Source: Dehalococcoidia bacterium UBA7891 | GTDB taxonomy: Bacteria > Chloroflexota > Dehalococcoidia > Lucifugimonadales > UBA826 | Direction of reading: 5' to 3' | DNA length: 39,053 nucleotides | Assembly: GCA_002500485.1 (NCBI GenBank) | Contig: DLRJ01000148.1 | Location: 1 to 39,053, forward strand | Part shown: positions 14,889 through 23,400 of the stretch, piece by piece | Layout: the number at the start of each line of letters is the position of its first letter | Position numbering within the stretch: position 1 is the first letter of the stretch | The notes under the pieces: generated by a model | Told to the model about the DNA's origin: nothing | The model's database searches: none | What the model saw: only the letters and a program-made list of their open reading frames with translations | Position numbers and translations under genes: made by a program

Positions 14889-15738
14889 TTTTAATAAAAT
14901 TGGAAAGTGACTCAAGATGTTCTTGTGGGAATTGCAGCCCAAGGTTCATAGTATTTACAGAGACATGAGTGGCACCTAGTTGCCCCCATGCTAAGAAATT
15001 TTTCTGGATTTCAAAATTCGTCATGTTAAGGGAAATGCGACCCTCTATTCCTATGTCTTCTATCGATTTATTATTGGCCTCTAAATAGCGGTTAAGACGT
15101 TCAAAATTGATTTTGTTTTCATCGTCTGGTGAACCTTGAGGAAGCCATCCGTCTCCAAATTTAGCTATCCGACGTAAAACAGGGTCTGCCATTCCTCCAA
15201 ACCAAATAGGGATCGATTTTCTTGGAGGTAAGGGGTTTAAACCGGCATCTGTGACAATATGGTGATCTCCCTTAAATGTGACTAATTCTTCTGCCCATAA
15301 TTTCCTTAGCAGGTTTATTTGTTCTTCTGATCGTTTACCACGATTATGGAAATTCTCTCCAAGCGCTTCATATTCAACTTGATTCCAACCTGTCCCGATT
15401 CCTAGTCGTAATCGACCACCTGACAAGAGATCGAGTGTGGCTGATTGCTTGGCAAAAAGGGCTGTTTGCCTTTGCGGCAGAATGATTACCCCGGTGGCGA
15501 GTTCTATGTGGGTTGAAATTCCTGCCACATAGCTATAAAAAGTAATCGGTTCATAAAATGAATCAGTATGTTGATAAGCACCAGACCATCCAGGGCGGCT
15601 TGAGGCGTTTGCACCCAGTACATGGTCAAAAGCCAAGATGTGATCAAACCCCATGGCTTCTACACTTTGAACATATTCTTTTATCGCTGCTACCTCTGTA
15701 CCAGACTCAGTTTGGGGAAAAACGGCTCCAAGACGCAT
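14872..15738 (-). CDS. LLM-class flavin-dependent oxidoreductase (F420-type family)
   Basis: A 288-residue bacterial-luciferase-like TIM-barrel enzyme of the TIGR03619-like F420-dependent group. Visible features are the N-terminal MRLGAVFPQTE, FDHILAFDHVLGA, the strand IELATGVIILPQRQTALFAKQSATLD (seen as ATGVIILPQR and AKQSATLDLLSGGRL), GIGTGWN, and IPIWFGG followed by RIAKFGDGW. These enzymes use FMN or F420 to oxidise or reduce diverse organic substrates and are abundant in SAR202-type genomes. The substrate cannot be read. It is the first gene of a minus-strand run with the selenoprotein peroxiredoxin and trmI, and is divergent from the amidohydrolase across 85 bp. Confidence 0.9.
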   Translation of the reverse strand: MRLGAVFPQTESGTEVAAIKEYVQSVEAMGFDHILAFDHVLGANASSRPGWSGAYQHTDSFYEPITFYSYVAGISTHIELATGVIILPQRQTALFAKQSATLDLLSGGRLRLGIGTGWNQVEYEALGENFHNRGKRSEEQINLLRKLWAEELVTFKGDHHIVTDAGLNPLPPRKSIPIWFGGMADPVLRRIAKFGDGWLPQGSPDDENKINFERLNRYLEANNKSIEDIGIEGRISLNMTNFEIQKNFLAWGQLGATHVSVNTMNLGLQFPQEHLESLSNFIKIAKNS

Positions 15739-15823
15739 CGTAATATTCCTATTATTGTTGGATTTTCAATTGCTAGTTTACTATATGTGCAATATATATT
15801 GCCTTCGCAGGATTCGTGAATTT

Positions 15824-17248
15824 ATGGAAGAAAACCATTTGGTGTTGAGGGGTGGCAGGATAATAGATCCTGCCAATAACTTTGATGAGGTAGCTGACAT
15901 TGTCATTAGGTGTGGAAAAATACAGCACATATCGGAAATTGGAGTTGAGAGTTCAGGCGCAAACACCATAAACCTAAAGGGAAAATGGGTCATACCTGGC
16001 CAAATTGATACTCATGCTCATGTCGCTGGTATTTCCAGAACAGTGGATCCTTCTTTGGGGTATGGAATGTTGGCAAAAGCCGGCACCACGACTGTTGTGG
16101 ATATGGGTGGTACGGGGAAAAATTTAATCGACGGTATTAAACGAAATGGGGCCGGGCTGAATGTGGCTGGCCAATTTGCTTTGATCCCAGGACTTACGAT
16201 TCCTTCTGATAACCCTTCCAAGGGAGAAATAGCCAGTACTGTTTCCGACGCCCTGAGGCAAGGTTGTATAGGTGTAAAAATGTTAGGTGGATACCATCCT
16301 TTCTCCCCAGAAACCACATCGGAAATTGTTAGAGAATCGAATTCCCAGGGGGCATATGTGGCGTTTCACGTCGGTTCCAAGGATTCAGGTAGTCATCTTG
16401 GCGGTTTGCGGGAGATACCAGAGATTTTAGGCGAAGGAAGGCTACATATATGTCATGTCAATTCTTATTGCAGGGGGGTTGTGAAAGATTCAGGGGATGA
16501 GTGCAAGGAGGCAATTGCTATCCTTAGTTCCTTGAAGGGTCAGATAAATTCTGAGGTTTATCATGCTGTGGCAAACGGTACGAATGGGGCCTGCGACAAA
16601 GACGGGAATGTAATTGCAAACGTACCTAGAAACTGTTTGGTGGCAAGAGGCTTTGAGCCGACTATCGATGGTATGAGGCAAGCAATAATGGATGGGTATG
16701 CATCTGTTATCAGTGTTAAGGGGGGGGGGATATCGTATATAAAAGGCAAAGAGGCTTTAGATATATATAACAAATCGAAGACTATGGTGGGGATGAGTTT
16801 TCCTGTTAACCTACCCGGCTCGGCTTTTAATTTGACTACAGAAAAGGATAGTGTTGGCGATTTTGTCGTCGATGCTGTCAGCACGGATGGAGGTTCCCAT
16901 CCTCGAAATGTGGCTATCCAAACTAGCATGGCCTTGGTTCGATTTGGCGCATTTACTCCTATGGACATGGCCAGTAAGTTATCTTGGACACCTTCTAGAA
17001 TGATGGGCCTCTTGAACAAGGGGCATTTTTCTCAAGGGGCTGATGCAGATATTACCGTGATAGACCCCCATTCGGGAGAACCGGTAATGTCTTTCGTGGA
17101 TGGGGATCCAATAATGATCAACGGTGAGGTGATCGGCAAAGGAGGTCGGATTTTGGTCACTGCCGCGGCAGAGCGTACGATGTCTGACAGTGGGGTGAAA
17201 TACCAAGTTATTGATTTGGCCGAAAGTAAGTTATATCAAAATTACTAA
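15824..17248 (+). CDS. Amidohydrolase-superfamily protein (dihydroorotase / D-aminoacylase-like)
   Basis: A metal-dependent hydrolase of about 474 residues. It starts LVLRGGRIIDPANNFDEVADIVI (typical beta-sandwich start, seen as GGRIIDPANN), then carries DTHAHV (first metal His pair), the probable carboxylated Lys in IGVKMLGG, His residues in VAFHVGSKD and LHICHVNSYCRG, and the catalytic Asp in STDGGSHPRN. It ends with GADADITVID, usual in this superfamily. ATG 15824 gives a clean N-terminus; an upstream TTG (15755) would add an improbable hydrophobic stretch. The substrate is unknown: cyclic amide, N-acyl amino acid or similar. A run of ten G at 16720-16729 encodes Lys-Gly-Gly-Gly. Confidence 0.85.
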   Translation: MEENHLVLRGGRIIDPANNFDEVADIVIRCGKIQHISEIGVESSGANTINLKGKWVIPGQIDTHAHVAGISRTVDPSLGYGMLAKAGTTTVVDMGGTGKNLIDGIKRNGAGLNVAGQFALIPGLTIPSDNPSKGEIASTVSDALRQGCIGVKMLGGYHPFSPETTSEIVRESNSQGAYVAFHVGSKDSGSHLGGLREIPEILGEGRLHICHVNSYCRGVVKDSGDECKEAIAILSSLKGQINSEVYHAVANGTNGACDKDGNVIANVPRNCLVARGFEPTIDGMRQAIMDGYASVISVKGGGISYIKGKEALDIYNKSKTMVGMSFPVNLPGSAFNLTTEKDSVGDFVVDAVSTDGGSHPRNVAIQTSMALVRFGAFTPMDMASKLSWTPSRMMGLLNKGHFSQGADADITVIDPHSGEPVMSFVDGDPIMINGEVIGKGGRILVTAAAERTMSDSGVKYQVIDLAESKLYQNY

Positions 17249-17346
17249 AGATGGTTATTTAACCTCCCGTTATTACGGTTGGGCGTATAACTAATCTTAA
17301 CTTGGTCTTTTGACTGTTATTCAAATAAAGATGGGGTTTTATTCAA

Positions 17347-19185
17347 TTAGCCATTACCGGTTTTTTGGGCTCGCTTTATCTGGCGAAGCCTGGCTTCCCC
17401 TGAAAGTATTCTTTTTCGTAGTCTAAGGCTTGCAGGAGTTATTTCTATTAGCTCATCTTCAGAAATAATGTCCAAAGATTCTTCTAAAGAAAGTGTTTGT
17501 GGCTTTATTAGCTTGGTGGCTATATCAGATGTTGAAGAGCGCACATTAGTTAGTTTCTTCTCTTTGCACACATTTACAACTAAATCTGAAGATCTTGAGT
17601 TTAGGCCGACTATCATACCTTCATAAACTTGAATTCCGCTATCTATGAGATTTTTCCCACGTTCTTGAGAGTTAATAAGCCCGTATGCCACTGATTCTCC
17701 TTCTTCTGAAGCTACAAGGAATCCTTGATTCGACCTTCTAACTTTCCCTTCTTTTCTTCTGTATTCAGCGAACCTACTAGACATAATGCCATCCCCATGT
17801 GTCGCATTTTGGAAAAAAGACCTAAACCCAATAAGGCCTCTTGTCGGGACCAAAAATGTTAATCTAAGGGTTCCATTCCCGTCGTTCACAACGTCTTCTA
17901 ATAACCCTAGTCTACGGTTCAAATTCTCAGTCAAGACCCCATAGTAATCTTCGTTCGTTTCAACATGTAAATATTCGAAAGGTTCGTGAAGGCGGCCGTC
18001 AATTATTTTCAATATCGGTTGCGCTTGCGATACTTGAAATTCATAGCCTTCTCTTCGCATGGTTTCTGCAAGAACTGACAAATGTAACTCGCCTCTACCG
18101 CTGACATTAAACTCGTCAGTATTTTCAGTTTGATCTACCCGTAGCCCCACATTGGTACGTAGCTCTTCCTTGAGTCTTTTTAAGAGCTCCCTTGAGGTGT
18201 GGTGCATTCCTTCCTTTCCCATGAAAGGCGAAGTATTGACACCAAAGGTCATTTTTACTGTGGGTTCGTCAACTTTGATAGGAGGTAGTGGATTGGGGTT
18301 GCTGGGATCAGAAATTGTATCTCCAATATTTACCTCAGATAAGCCAGTAATAGCGACAATTTCGCCAGGGCCTGCATTATCGGTTTTACTTCTTTTCATC
18401 CCGTCATATATAAAGGTAGTTTCAATTATGTGATTAGAAATTTCCCCATCAGGTGAAATCAAAGCAGCAGGTGATTTGCTGGATACATTTCCACGTGATA
18501 TTTTTCCTATCGCTATTTGGCCTGCGTAGTCATCATGGTCCAATGCCGTAACTAATATTTGCAAAGGGTCATCCGGATTTCCGGTTGGTGATGGTACCTC
18601 CTTAACTATCACATCTATCAAAGGACTAATGTCACTGGGGATATCAGACATATTTTCGATAGCATATCCCTCACGGGCTGAAGCAAAAAGAACTGGATAT
18701 TCCAACTGTGATTCCTTTGTCGCCAATTCTAAAAATAAATCATCAACTTCAGCGTGCACTTCTTGTGGCCTTCGTTCGGGCCGATCTATTTTGTTGATAA
18801 CCACTATTGGGGTCAGTCCATAGGTCAATGCTTGCTGGAGAACGTATTTGGTCTGTGGCATTGGTCCGTCCACAGAATCCACGAGTAGAATACACCCGTC
18901 GGCCATATTCATTACTCTTTCTACTTCTCCGCTGAAATCAGCGTGGCCAGGGGTATCTATGATATTTATTTTGGTGCCCTGATACATGATTGAAGTATTT
19001 TTGGCTAATATGGTAATTCCCTTTTCTTTTTCAAGGGGATTGCTGTCCATTATTAATTCGCCAGGGTCTTCACGCTCAGTGAAAATGTTGTTTTGCTTCA
19101 GGAAAGCATCTACAAGTGTAGTTTTACCATGATCAACATGAGCAATTATGGTGATATTTCTAATTTTTTCGGGTGGGATCATCAT
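17347..19185 (-). CDS. typA: Translational GTPase TypA/BipA
   Basis: A ribosome-associated GTPase needed for ribosome assembly and stress or cold adaptation. 612 residues, the usual length. G1 is AHVDHGKTT near residue 15, G3 DTPGHADFSGEV, and G4 NKID. It is followed by the EF-G-like domains (ELHLSVLAETMRREGYEF) and the TypA-specific C-terminus (PTRGLIGFRSFF, then GLNSRSSDLVVNVCKEKKLTNVRSS, seen as KKLTNVRSS). Starts at ATG-ATG with AAAGGA upstream (19200-19195). It lies between the amidohydrolase and tRNA-Thr. A pair of direct 9-bp repeats occurs in its leader. Confidence 0.97.
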   Translation of the reverse strand: MMIPPEKIRNITIIAHVDHGKTTLVDAFLKQNNIFTEREDPGELIMDSNPLEKEKGITILAKNTSIMYQGTKINIIDTPGHADFSGEVERVMNMADGCILLVDSVDGPMPQTKYVLQQALTYGLTPIVVINKIDRPERRPQEVHAEVDDLFLELATKESQLEYPVLFASAREGYAIENMSDIPSDISPLIDVIVKEVPSPTGNPDDPLQILVTALDHDDYAGQIAIGKISRGNVSSKSPAALISPDGEISNHIIETTFIYDGMKRSKTDNAGPGEIVAITGLSEVNIGDTISDPSNPNPLPPIKVDEPTVKMTFGVNTSPFMGKEGMHHTSRELLKRLKEELRTNVGLRVDQTENTDEFNVSGRGELHLSVLAETMRREGYEFQVSQAQPILKIIDGRLHEPFEYLHVETNEDYYGVLTENLNRRLGLLEDVVNDGNGTLRLTFLVPTRGLIGFRSFFQNATHGDGIMSSRFAEYRRKEGKVRRSNQGFLVASEEGESVAYGLINSQERGKNLIDSGIQVYEGMIVGLNSRSSDLVVNVCKEKKLTNVRSSTSDIATKLIKPQTLSLEESLDIISEDELIEITPASLRLRKRILSGEARLRQIKRAQKTGNG

Positions 19186-19216
19186 CGACAGAGGTCCTTT
19201 ACAAAACTATTTACAC

Positions 19217-19239
19217 ATCAATGATCTCATATCAATGAT
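19217..19239. repeat. Paired 9-bp repeats in the typA leader
   Basis: ATCAATGAT occurs twice, at 19217-19225 and 19231-19239, with a 14-bp period. Each copy is itself a near-palindrome (ATCA-N-TGAT). The pair is 32-54 bp upstream of the typA start, where an operator or RNA element could act. No known regulator is recognised. Confidence 0.4.
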
Positions 19240-19353
19240 TAAATGCAGAGGGGATATCAAACGGATTAAGGGTTAATTTATCTAAATCAGGGTCGAGTTG
19301 CGTTTTGAATATATATTTGGATTTCCAATCAAAAGAGGAATAAGATAATTTTG

Positions 19354-19428
19354 TGGAGCCAACGGTCGGGATTGAACCGACGACCTGCTCTTTACGAAAG
19401 AGCTGCTCTACCACTGAGCTACGTTGGC
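19354..19428 (-). tRNA. tRNA-Thr (anticodon CGU)
   Basis: A 75-nt cloverleaf with the 3' CCA encoded. The acceptor stem is GCCAACG/CGTTGGC, the D-arm GCTC-AGTGGTA-GAGC, the anticodon stem GCTCT/AGAGC with loop TTCGTAA (anticodon CGT at 19396-19394), and the T-arm GTCGG-TTCAATC-CCGAC. All stems are perfectly paired. It decodes ACG threonine codons. Confidence 0.96.
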
Positions 19429-19498
19429 ATATCATTGGAGCGGATACAATTTTACTATATGCTTTGTTTCTATTTAATAGAAATGATGGGGAGACACT

Positions 19499-20263
19499 TT
19501 GGTTCATCCTTTGATTATTGCCCACCGAGGGTTTTCATCTGAAAGACCTGAAAATACGATCAGTAGTTTTGATCATGCGTTCAACAACGGGTTCAATCTG
19601 TTGGAACTGGATGTGCACCTGTCCTCTGATGGTGTGCTGGTGGTCATGCACGATGAAAAGGTGGACAGGACCACAAATGGAACAGGCTTTTTGAAATCGA
19701 TGACATATAAAGAAATCAGCCAACTTGATGCTGGCTCTTGGTTTCGAGGCACAGATGAAGTTTCTTACACTGGTCAAGTAGTCCCAAGTTTAGACCAATT
19801 CCTATCTAGATATAGTAGTAAGGTACATGTTTTTATAGAGATTAAATCATTAGAAGAAGAGTTGATTGATAAACTCAAGGAGCGATTGAGTGCCTATGGT
19901 TTAATTCCTAAAATTTCAAGCGAAAGACTTGATATTCCGGGTACGTCAATAATTTCGTTCAATCGAGCTCAGATTACTTTGTCGGCCCGCGCTATGCCGA
20001 CCGTGGGTCACGGTTTGTTGGTAATTAAACCTACTGAAGATCACATAAGGTTTTGTGTGGATAATCAAATAAGGGGATTGTTTCCTAACATAAATTTTTT
20101 GTCCTCAGAATTGATGGACCTGGCTAAATCCAATTCTTTGCATATAGGAGTGTGGGGTGCCGATTCAGTGGAAGATTTAGCCCTTGTTTCCAATTACGAA
20201 GTGTTAGGGGTTACTGTAGATTGGCCTTCAGAGGCGAAGAAATATTTTCAAGGTGACATTTAG
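19499..20263 (+). CDS. Glycerophosphodiester phosphodiesterase
   Basis: Hydrolyses glycerophosphodiesters to glycerol-3-phosphate and an alcohol. 254 residues. The GDPD motifs are all present: IAHRG with the catalytic His9-Arg10, PENT, ELDVHLSSDGVLVVMHD containing the metal ligands and second His, DRTTNGTG and, near the end, WGADSVEDL. No signal peptide is seen, so it is probably cytosolic (UgpQ-like). The start is TTG with GGGGAG 6-7 bases upstream. Its stop is 2 bp from the end of the convergent UMF1 transporter. Confidence 0.92.
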   Translation: MVHPLIIAHRGFSSERPENTISSFDHAFNNGFNLLELDVHLSSDGVLVVMHDEKVDRTTNGTGFLKSMTYKEISQLDAGSWFRGTDEVSYTGQVVPSLDQFLSRYSSKVHVFIEIKSLEEELIDKLKERLSAYGLIPKISSERLDIPGTSIISFNRAQITLSARAMPTVGHGLLVIKPTEDHIRFCVDNQIRGLFPNINFLSSELMDLAKSNSLHIGVWGADSVEDLALVSNYEVLGVTVDWPSEAKKYFQGDI

Positions 20264-20265
20264 CC

Positions 20266-21960
20266 TCATGAGTTAGCTCGCTGTTTTTGATCTTCCTCTT
20301 GGGCTACTATCACCCCTTTTTCTACATCTACCCATTTCAGAATACCTGTGCCAGCGATTATTATGGATAAAATTGATGCAACTGCCATCCTGGTGTCAAA
20401 CATTGCAGTGACAACGACATAAAGCATAGGTCCAAATACTGAAGACGCGCGGCTCATAAATCCAAAGAAGGAAAAAAATTCACCGCTACGGGTTTCAGGC
20501 GTAATTTGGGCAAACAAACTTCTGGCCAAAGCCTGACTTCCGCCCATTACAAGCCCTACGGAGATGCCAAGTATTATCCATTGAAGCTCTGCTGTGAATC
20601 CTAATGGGATCCAAAGGGAGTTTCTTATTAGATTAGGCCACCAATCTAAAGCACCATCTCCCAGTTTAGATCTGTGATACCTACCGATATTAGTAATTCC
20701 ATCCAGATTACCACCAGATATAGAAATGCTGTACTGAGAATTATCAGAAGTGTCAATCTTTTCAACTAAACTTTTAGTGGCGGTGATAGAAAGTGATTGG
20801 TTTAGCTCCAAATCACCAATTTCAATCCTCCAAGCAGTATCTACTTTAGAGTCAGATAAATCGGGCAATTTTTCAAGCAAGTAGTCAGATTTTGCCTCGT
20901 TATATATGAGCTGATAGTCGAAATCAGCATGTTTATTTGGTTCTAATGGGATAATTGCAACCCCAAATAGAACTATTACGATCCAACCAGCCAGAGCTAT
21001 ATATAAGGATTTTTTGGTATTCCATATCGATGCAAGTTTGCTGAACCCCATTGCTGACGGTGCGGCAACGAACTGAATTATTAGAAGGGATAATATTATG
21101 AACATTTGATCAATCTTCAAAGCATCGGTCGCAAAGGCAGTAGCAATTCCCATTACTGTTTGAATACCATCGTTGAAGAGCAGATATGCTGCGAGATAAA
21201 TTAGTATGACTCTGAACTGCATTAATTCTTTGAATGTTTTACTTAATTCTGAAAGAGCAACTCTCGGTGCTCCAGATAAAGTGAGGCCCTCAATTTTATT
21301 AAAAATTACAGGTTCAGGTATTGCTTTCAAAGCCCAAAGAGACCATCCAAACCACCATAAGCCGACCGAAGCGATACATAGCCTCAGGATCAAATCAGTG
21401 TGATCACTTTGAGAAGTCAATACCAGAACAATCACATGGAATAATAAGAGTAGGCCACCGCCAATATAGCCAAAGGCATATCCGCGACTGCTGACTTCAT
21501 CCAATAAGTTTCTCGGGGCTATATGAGGAAGAAATGAATTGTAAATTACTAGCCCACCAGCGAACCCAATATTACCCAATATGAATGTTCCTAATAGCCA
21601 AGCCCACGGATGAGACGTGTATGCGGAGAAAAACCCGAGCACGGCGAATAGAGAGCCTGCTACGGTGTAGATCCATAACAAAGTTTTTTTGATCGGAATC
21701 CTGTCAGCAATCACTCCTAGGATTGGACTTGTAATTGCTACTATCAAGGTGGAAATGGCTAACCCTACACTCCAAGATGAGCTTCCTGTGAAATTTATCC
21801 CCCATAGAACAGCTTCTTCCCCTAGGGCATTTTTGAACAGGAGAACGTAATACACAGGGAAAAATGCGGCTAACCCACTTGTAGCGTAACCAGAATTCGC
21901 CCAGTCATACATACACCAGGCTCTAATTATTTTGCGATCAGATTTAGGAAGCTTGTTCAA
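20266..21960 (-). CDS. UMF1/Atg22-type MFS transporter with a soluble insert
   Basis: A 564-residue major facilitator of the UMF1 family. The N-terminal AWCMYDWANSGYATSG is the family mark (YDWANSAYAT), and some twelve hydrophobic helices follow. Relatives are usually 420-470 residues. The excess comes from a polar segment of about 100 residues (roughly 340-440) between two helices, rich in short beta-like stretches (IEIGDLELNQSLSITATK, YSISISGGNLDGI) and predicted to face outside. Bacterial UMF1 substrates are mostly unknown; the yeast relative Atg22 exports amino acids from the vacuole. The gene is divergent from the glutaryl-CoA-dehydrogenase-like gene. Confidence 0.88.
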   Translation of the reverse strand: MNKLPKSDRKIIRAWCMYDWANSGYATSGLAAFFPVYYVLLFKNALGEEAVLWGINFTGSSSWSVGLAISTLIVAITSPILGVIADRIPIKKTLLWIYTVAGSLFAVLGFFSAYTSHPWAWLLGTFILGNIGFAGGLVIYNSFLPHIAPRNLLDEVSSRGYAFGYIGGGLLLLFHVIVLVLTSQSDHTDLILRLCIASVGLWWFGWSLWALKAIPEPVIFNKIEGLTLSGAPRVALSELSKTFKELMQFRVILIYLAAYLLFNDGIQTVMGIATAFATDALKIDQMFIILSLLIIQFVAAPSAMGFSKLASIWNTKKSLYIALAGWIVIVLFGVAIIPLEPNKHADFDYQLIYNEAKSDYLLEKLPDLSDSKVDTAWRIEIGDLELNQSLSITATKSLVEKIDTSDNSQYSISISGGNLDGITNIGRYHRSKLGDGALDWWPNLIRNSLWIPLGFTAELQWIILGISVGLVMGGSQALARSLFAQITPETRSGEFFSFFGFMSRASSVFGPMLYVVVTAMFDTRMAVASILSIIIAGTGILKWVDVEKGVIVAQEEDQKQRANS

Positions 21961-22004
21961 TTATGGGTTCTTCGACAAATTCAATACTTAGGGTGGAAAT
22001 TAAT

Positions 22005-22033
22005 TTGACACAACGACATACTATATTCATAAA
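22005..22033 (+). promoter_or_regulatory. Promoter for the glutaryl-CoA-dehydrogenase-like gene
   Basis: A perfect TTGACA (22005-22010), a 17-bp spacer and CATAAA (22028-22033). Transcription would start near 22040, about 45 nt before the ATG. It lies in the 124-bp divergent gap shared with the UMF1 transporter. Confidence 0.5.
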
Positions 22034-22084
22034 AATTTTATATCTACCCTGTTAGTGAAAAACAGGAATAATTGAGGATTCTAA

Positions 22085-23242
22085 ATGCTAGATTACTACA
22101 ACGTAACTGAACTTCTTTCCACGGAAGATAGGCAGATTCAAAATTCTGCTAGGGATTATCTGGACAGCGAGGTAATGCCAGGTGTAAAGGATTGGTGGGA
22201 GTTTGGTGAATTTCCCAAACATTTGGTTCCTGAGTTCGGGGAAATGGGATTCTTGGGATCAAATCTACCTGCGGAGTATGGTTGCCCTGGAGTCAATAAC
22301 AAATCGTATGGCCTCATCATGTATGAGCTCGAAAGAATAGATTCAGGTTTCAGAAGCTTTGCCAGTGTACAGAGTGCCTTGGTTATGTATCCCATATATA
22401 GATATGGTTCTGAAGACCAAAAGAAAAAATATTTACCCGAAATGGCTAAAGGCAATACCATTGGATGTTTTGGACTTACCGAGCATGATGGTGGTTCAGA
22501 CCCGGGGGCAATGAAGACAAACGCCAAGAAAGATGGTGAATCCTACATATTAAACGGTACAAAAATGTGGATTACCAACGGAAATATTGCCGATGTGGCT
22601 CTCGTTTGGGCCAAAGATGAGACAGATACGGTGAGAGGATTTTTGATTCCTACAGACACACCTGGATTCACGGCCAACAAAATAGAGCACAAGATGAGCA
22701 TGCGAGCATCAGTTACCAGTGAGCTGGTGCTGGAAGATGTGAGAGTGCCGGCTACCAGTATTCTACCAGAATCGAACGGTTTATCAGCTCCTTTATCCTG
22801 CCTAACTCAGGCGCGCTATGGCATCGCTTGGGGTGCTCTTGGTGCACTTGAAAGTGTTTATGAAGATGCTCTTAGATTCTCTAAAGCAAGAAGCACTTTT
22901 GGCAAACCTATTGCCTCCAGGCAACTTGTTCAAGATAAATTGGTAGATATGGTTACAGATCATACTCAGGGACTGTTATTGGCCTGGAGGTTAGGGGAAA
23001 TGAAAGATGCAGGAACAATGGATTATAACCACGTTTCCGTTGCAAAAAGAGAGAATGTTCGTTCTGCCTTGAAGGCAGCCAGAAGTGCAAGGGAAGTGTT
23101 GGGTGGCAGCGGAATCACATTGGACTACGGTGTCATAAGACATATGTTGAATCTAGAAACGGTCGACACTTATGAAGGTACGAGAGATGTACACACCTTG
23201 ATAATTGGGCGACATATTACCGGTGAAAACGCACTGGTTTGA
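22085..23242 (+). CDS. Glutaryl-CoA dehydrogenase-like acyl-CoA dehydrogenase
   Basis: A complete 385-residue acyl-CoA dehydrogenase of the glutaryl-CoA dehydrogenase type. The FAD/substrate motifs are CFGLTEHDGGSDPG and NGTKMWITNG. Arg90 in GFRSFASVQSALVM corresponds to the Arg that binds the distal carboxylate in human GCDH. Glu364 in DTYEGTRDVH is the catalytic base, and the end (LIIGRHITG) matches GCDH. Family chemistry: oxidative decarboxylation of glutaryl-CoA to crotonyl-CoA in lysine, tryptophan or aromatic degradation. No other pathway genes are adjacent, so a related dicarboxylyl-CoA substrate is possible. Confidence 0.88.
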   Translation: MLDYYNVTELLSTEDRQIQNSARDYLDSEVMPGVKDWWEFGEFPKHLVPEFGEMGFLGSNLPAEYGCPGVNNKSYGLIMYELERIDSGFRSFASVQSALVMYPIYRYGSEDQKKKYLPEMAKGNTIGCFGLTEHDGGSDPGAMKTNAKKDGESYILNGTKMWITNGNIADVALVWAKDETDTVRGFLIPTDTPGFTANKIEHKMSMRASVTSELVLEDVRVPATSILPESNGLSAPLSCLTQARYGIAWGALGALESVYEDALRFSKARSTFGKPIASRQLVQDKLVDMVTDHTQGLLLAWRLGEMKDAGTMDYNHVSVAKRENVRSALKAARSAREVLGGSGITLDYGVIRHMLNLETVDTYEGTRDVHTLIIGRHITGENALV

Positions 23243-23318
23243 TTTTTGCCACTCCATTGATTTTAATAAATAGTTTTTGGGTTAACTAGAACCTTTTTAC
23301 AGACATAATAAATATGAA

Positions 23319-23343
23319 GGGTAGGGTTTTTAAGGCGCTACCC
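23319..23343 (+). terminator. Possible terminator hairpin after the dehydrogenase gene
   Basis: A 6-bp stem GGGTAG (23319-23324) / CTACCC (23338-23343) with a 13-nt loop, followed by the weak U-run ACTTTTAAT. It lies in the 158-bp gap between converging genes. The stem is short, so this is tentative. Confidence 0.3.
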
Positions 23344-23400
23344 ACTTTTAATCTGTGTTTAAGATTAGGTTAGAAAGAATCAAATACAGTGGTCAGAAGG

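Noticed and set aside
15755..15823. Amidohydrolase start at TTG 15755.
   Set aside because: It adds a hydrophobic, Cys/Tyr-rich stretch not seen in the family and no ribosome site supports it; ATG 15824 gives the normal N-terminus.
19232..19525. A minus-strand reading frame across the tRNA gene.
   Set aside because: It reads through the tRNA-Thr and non-coding DNA and has no protein-like pattern.
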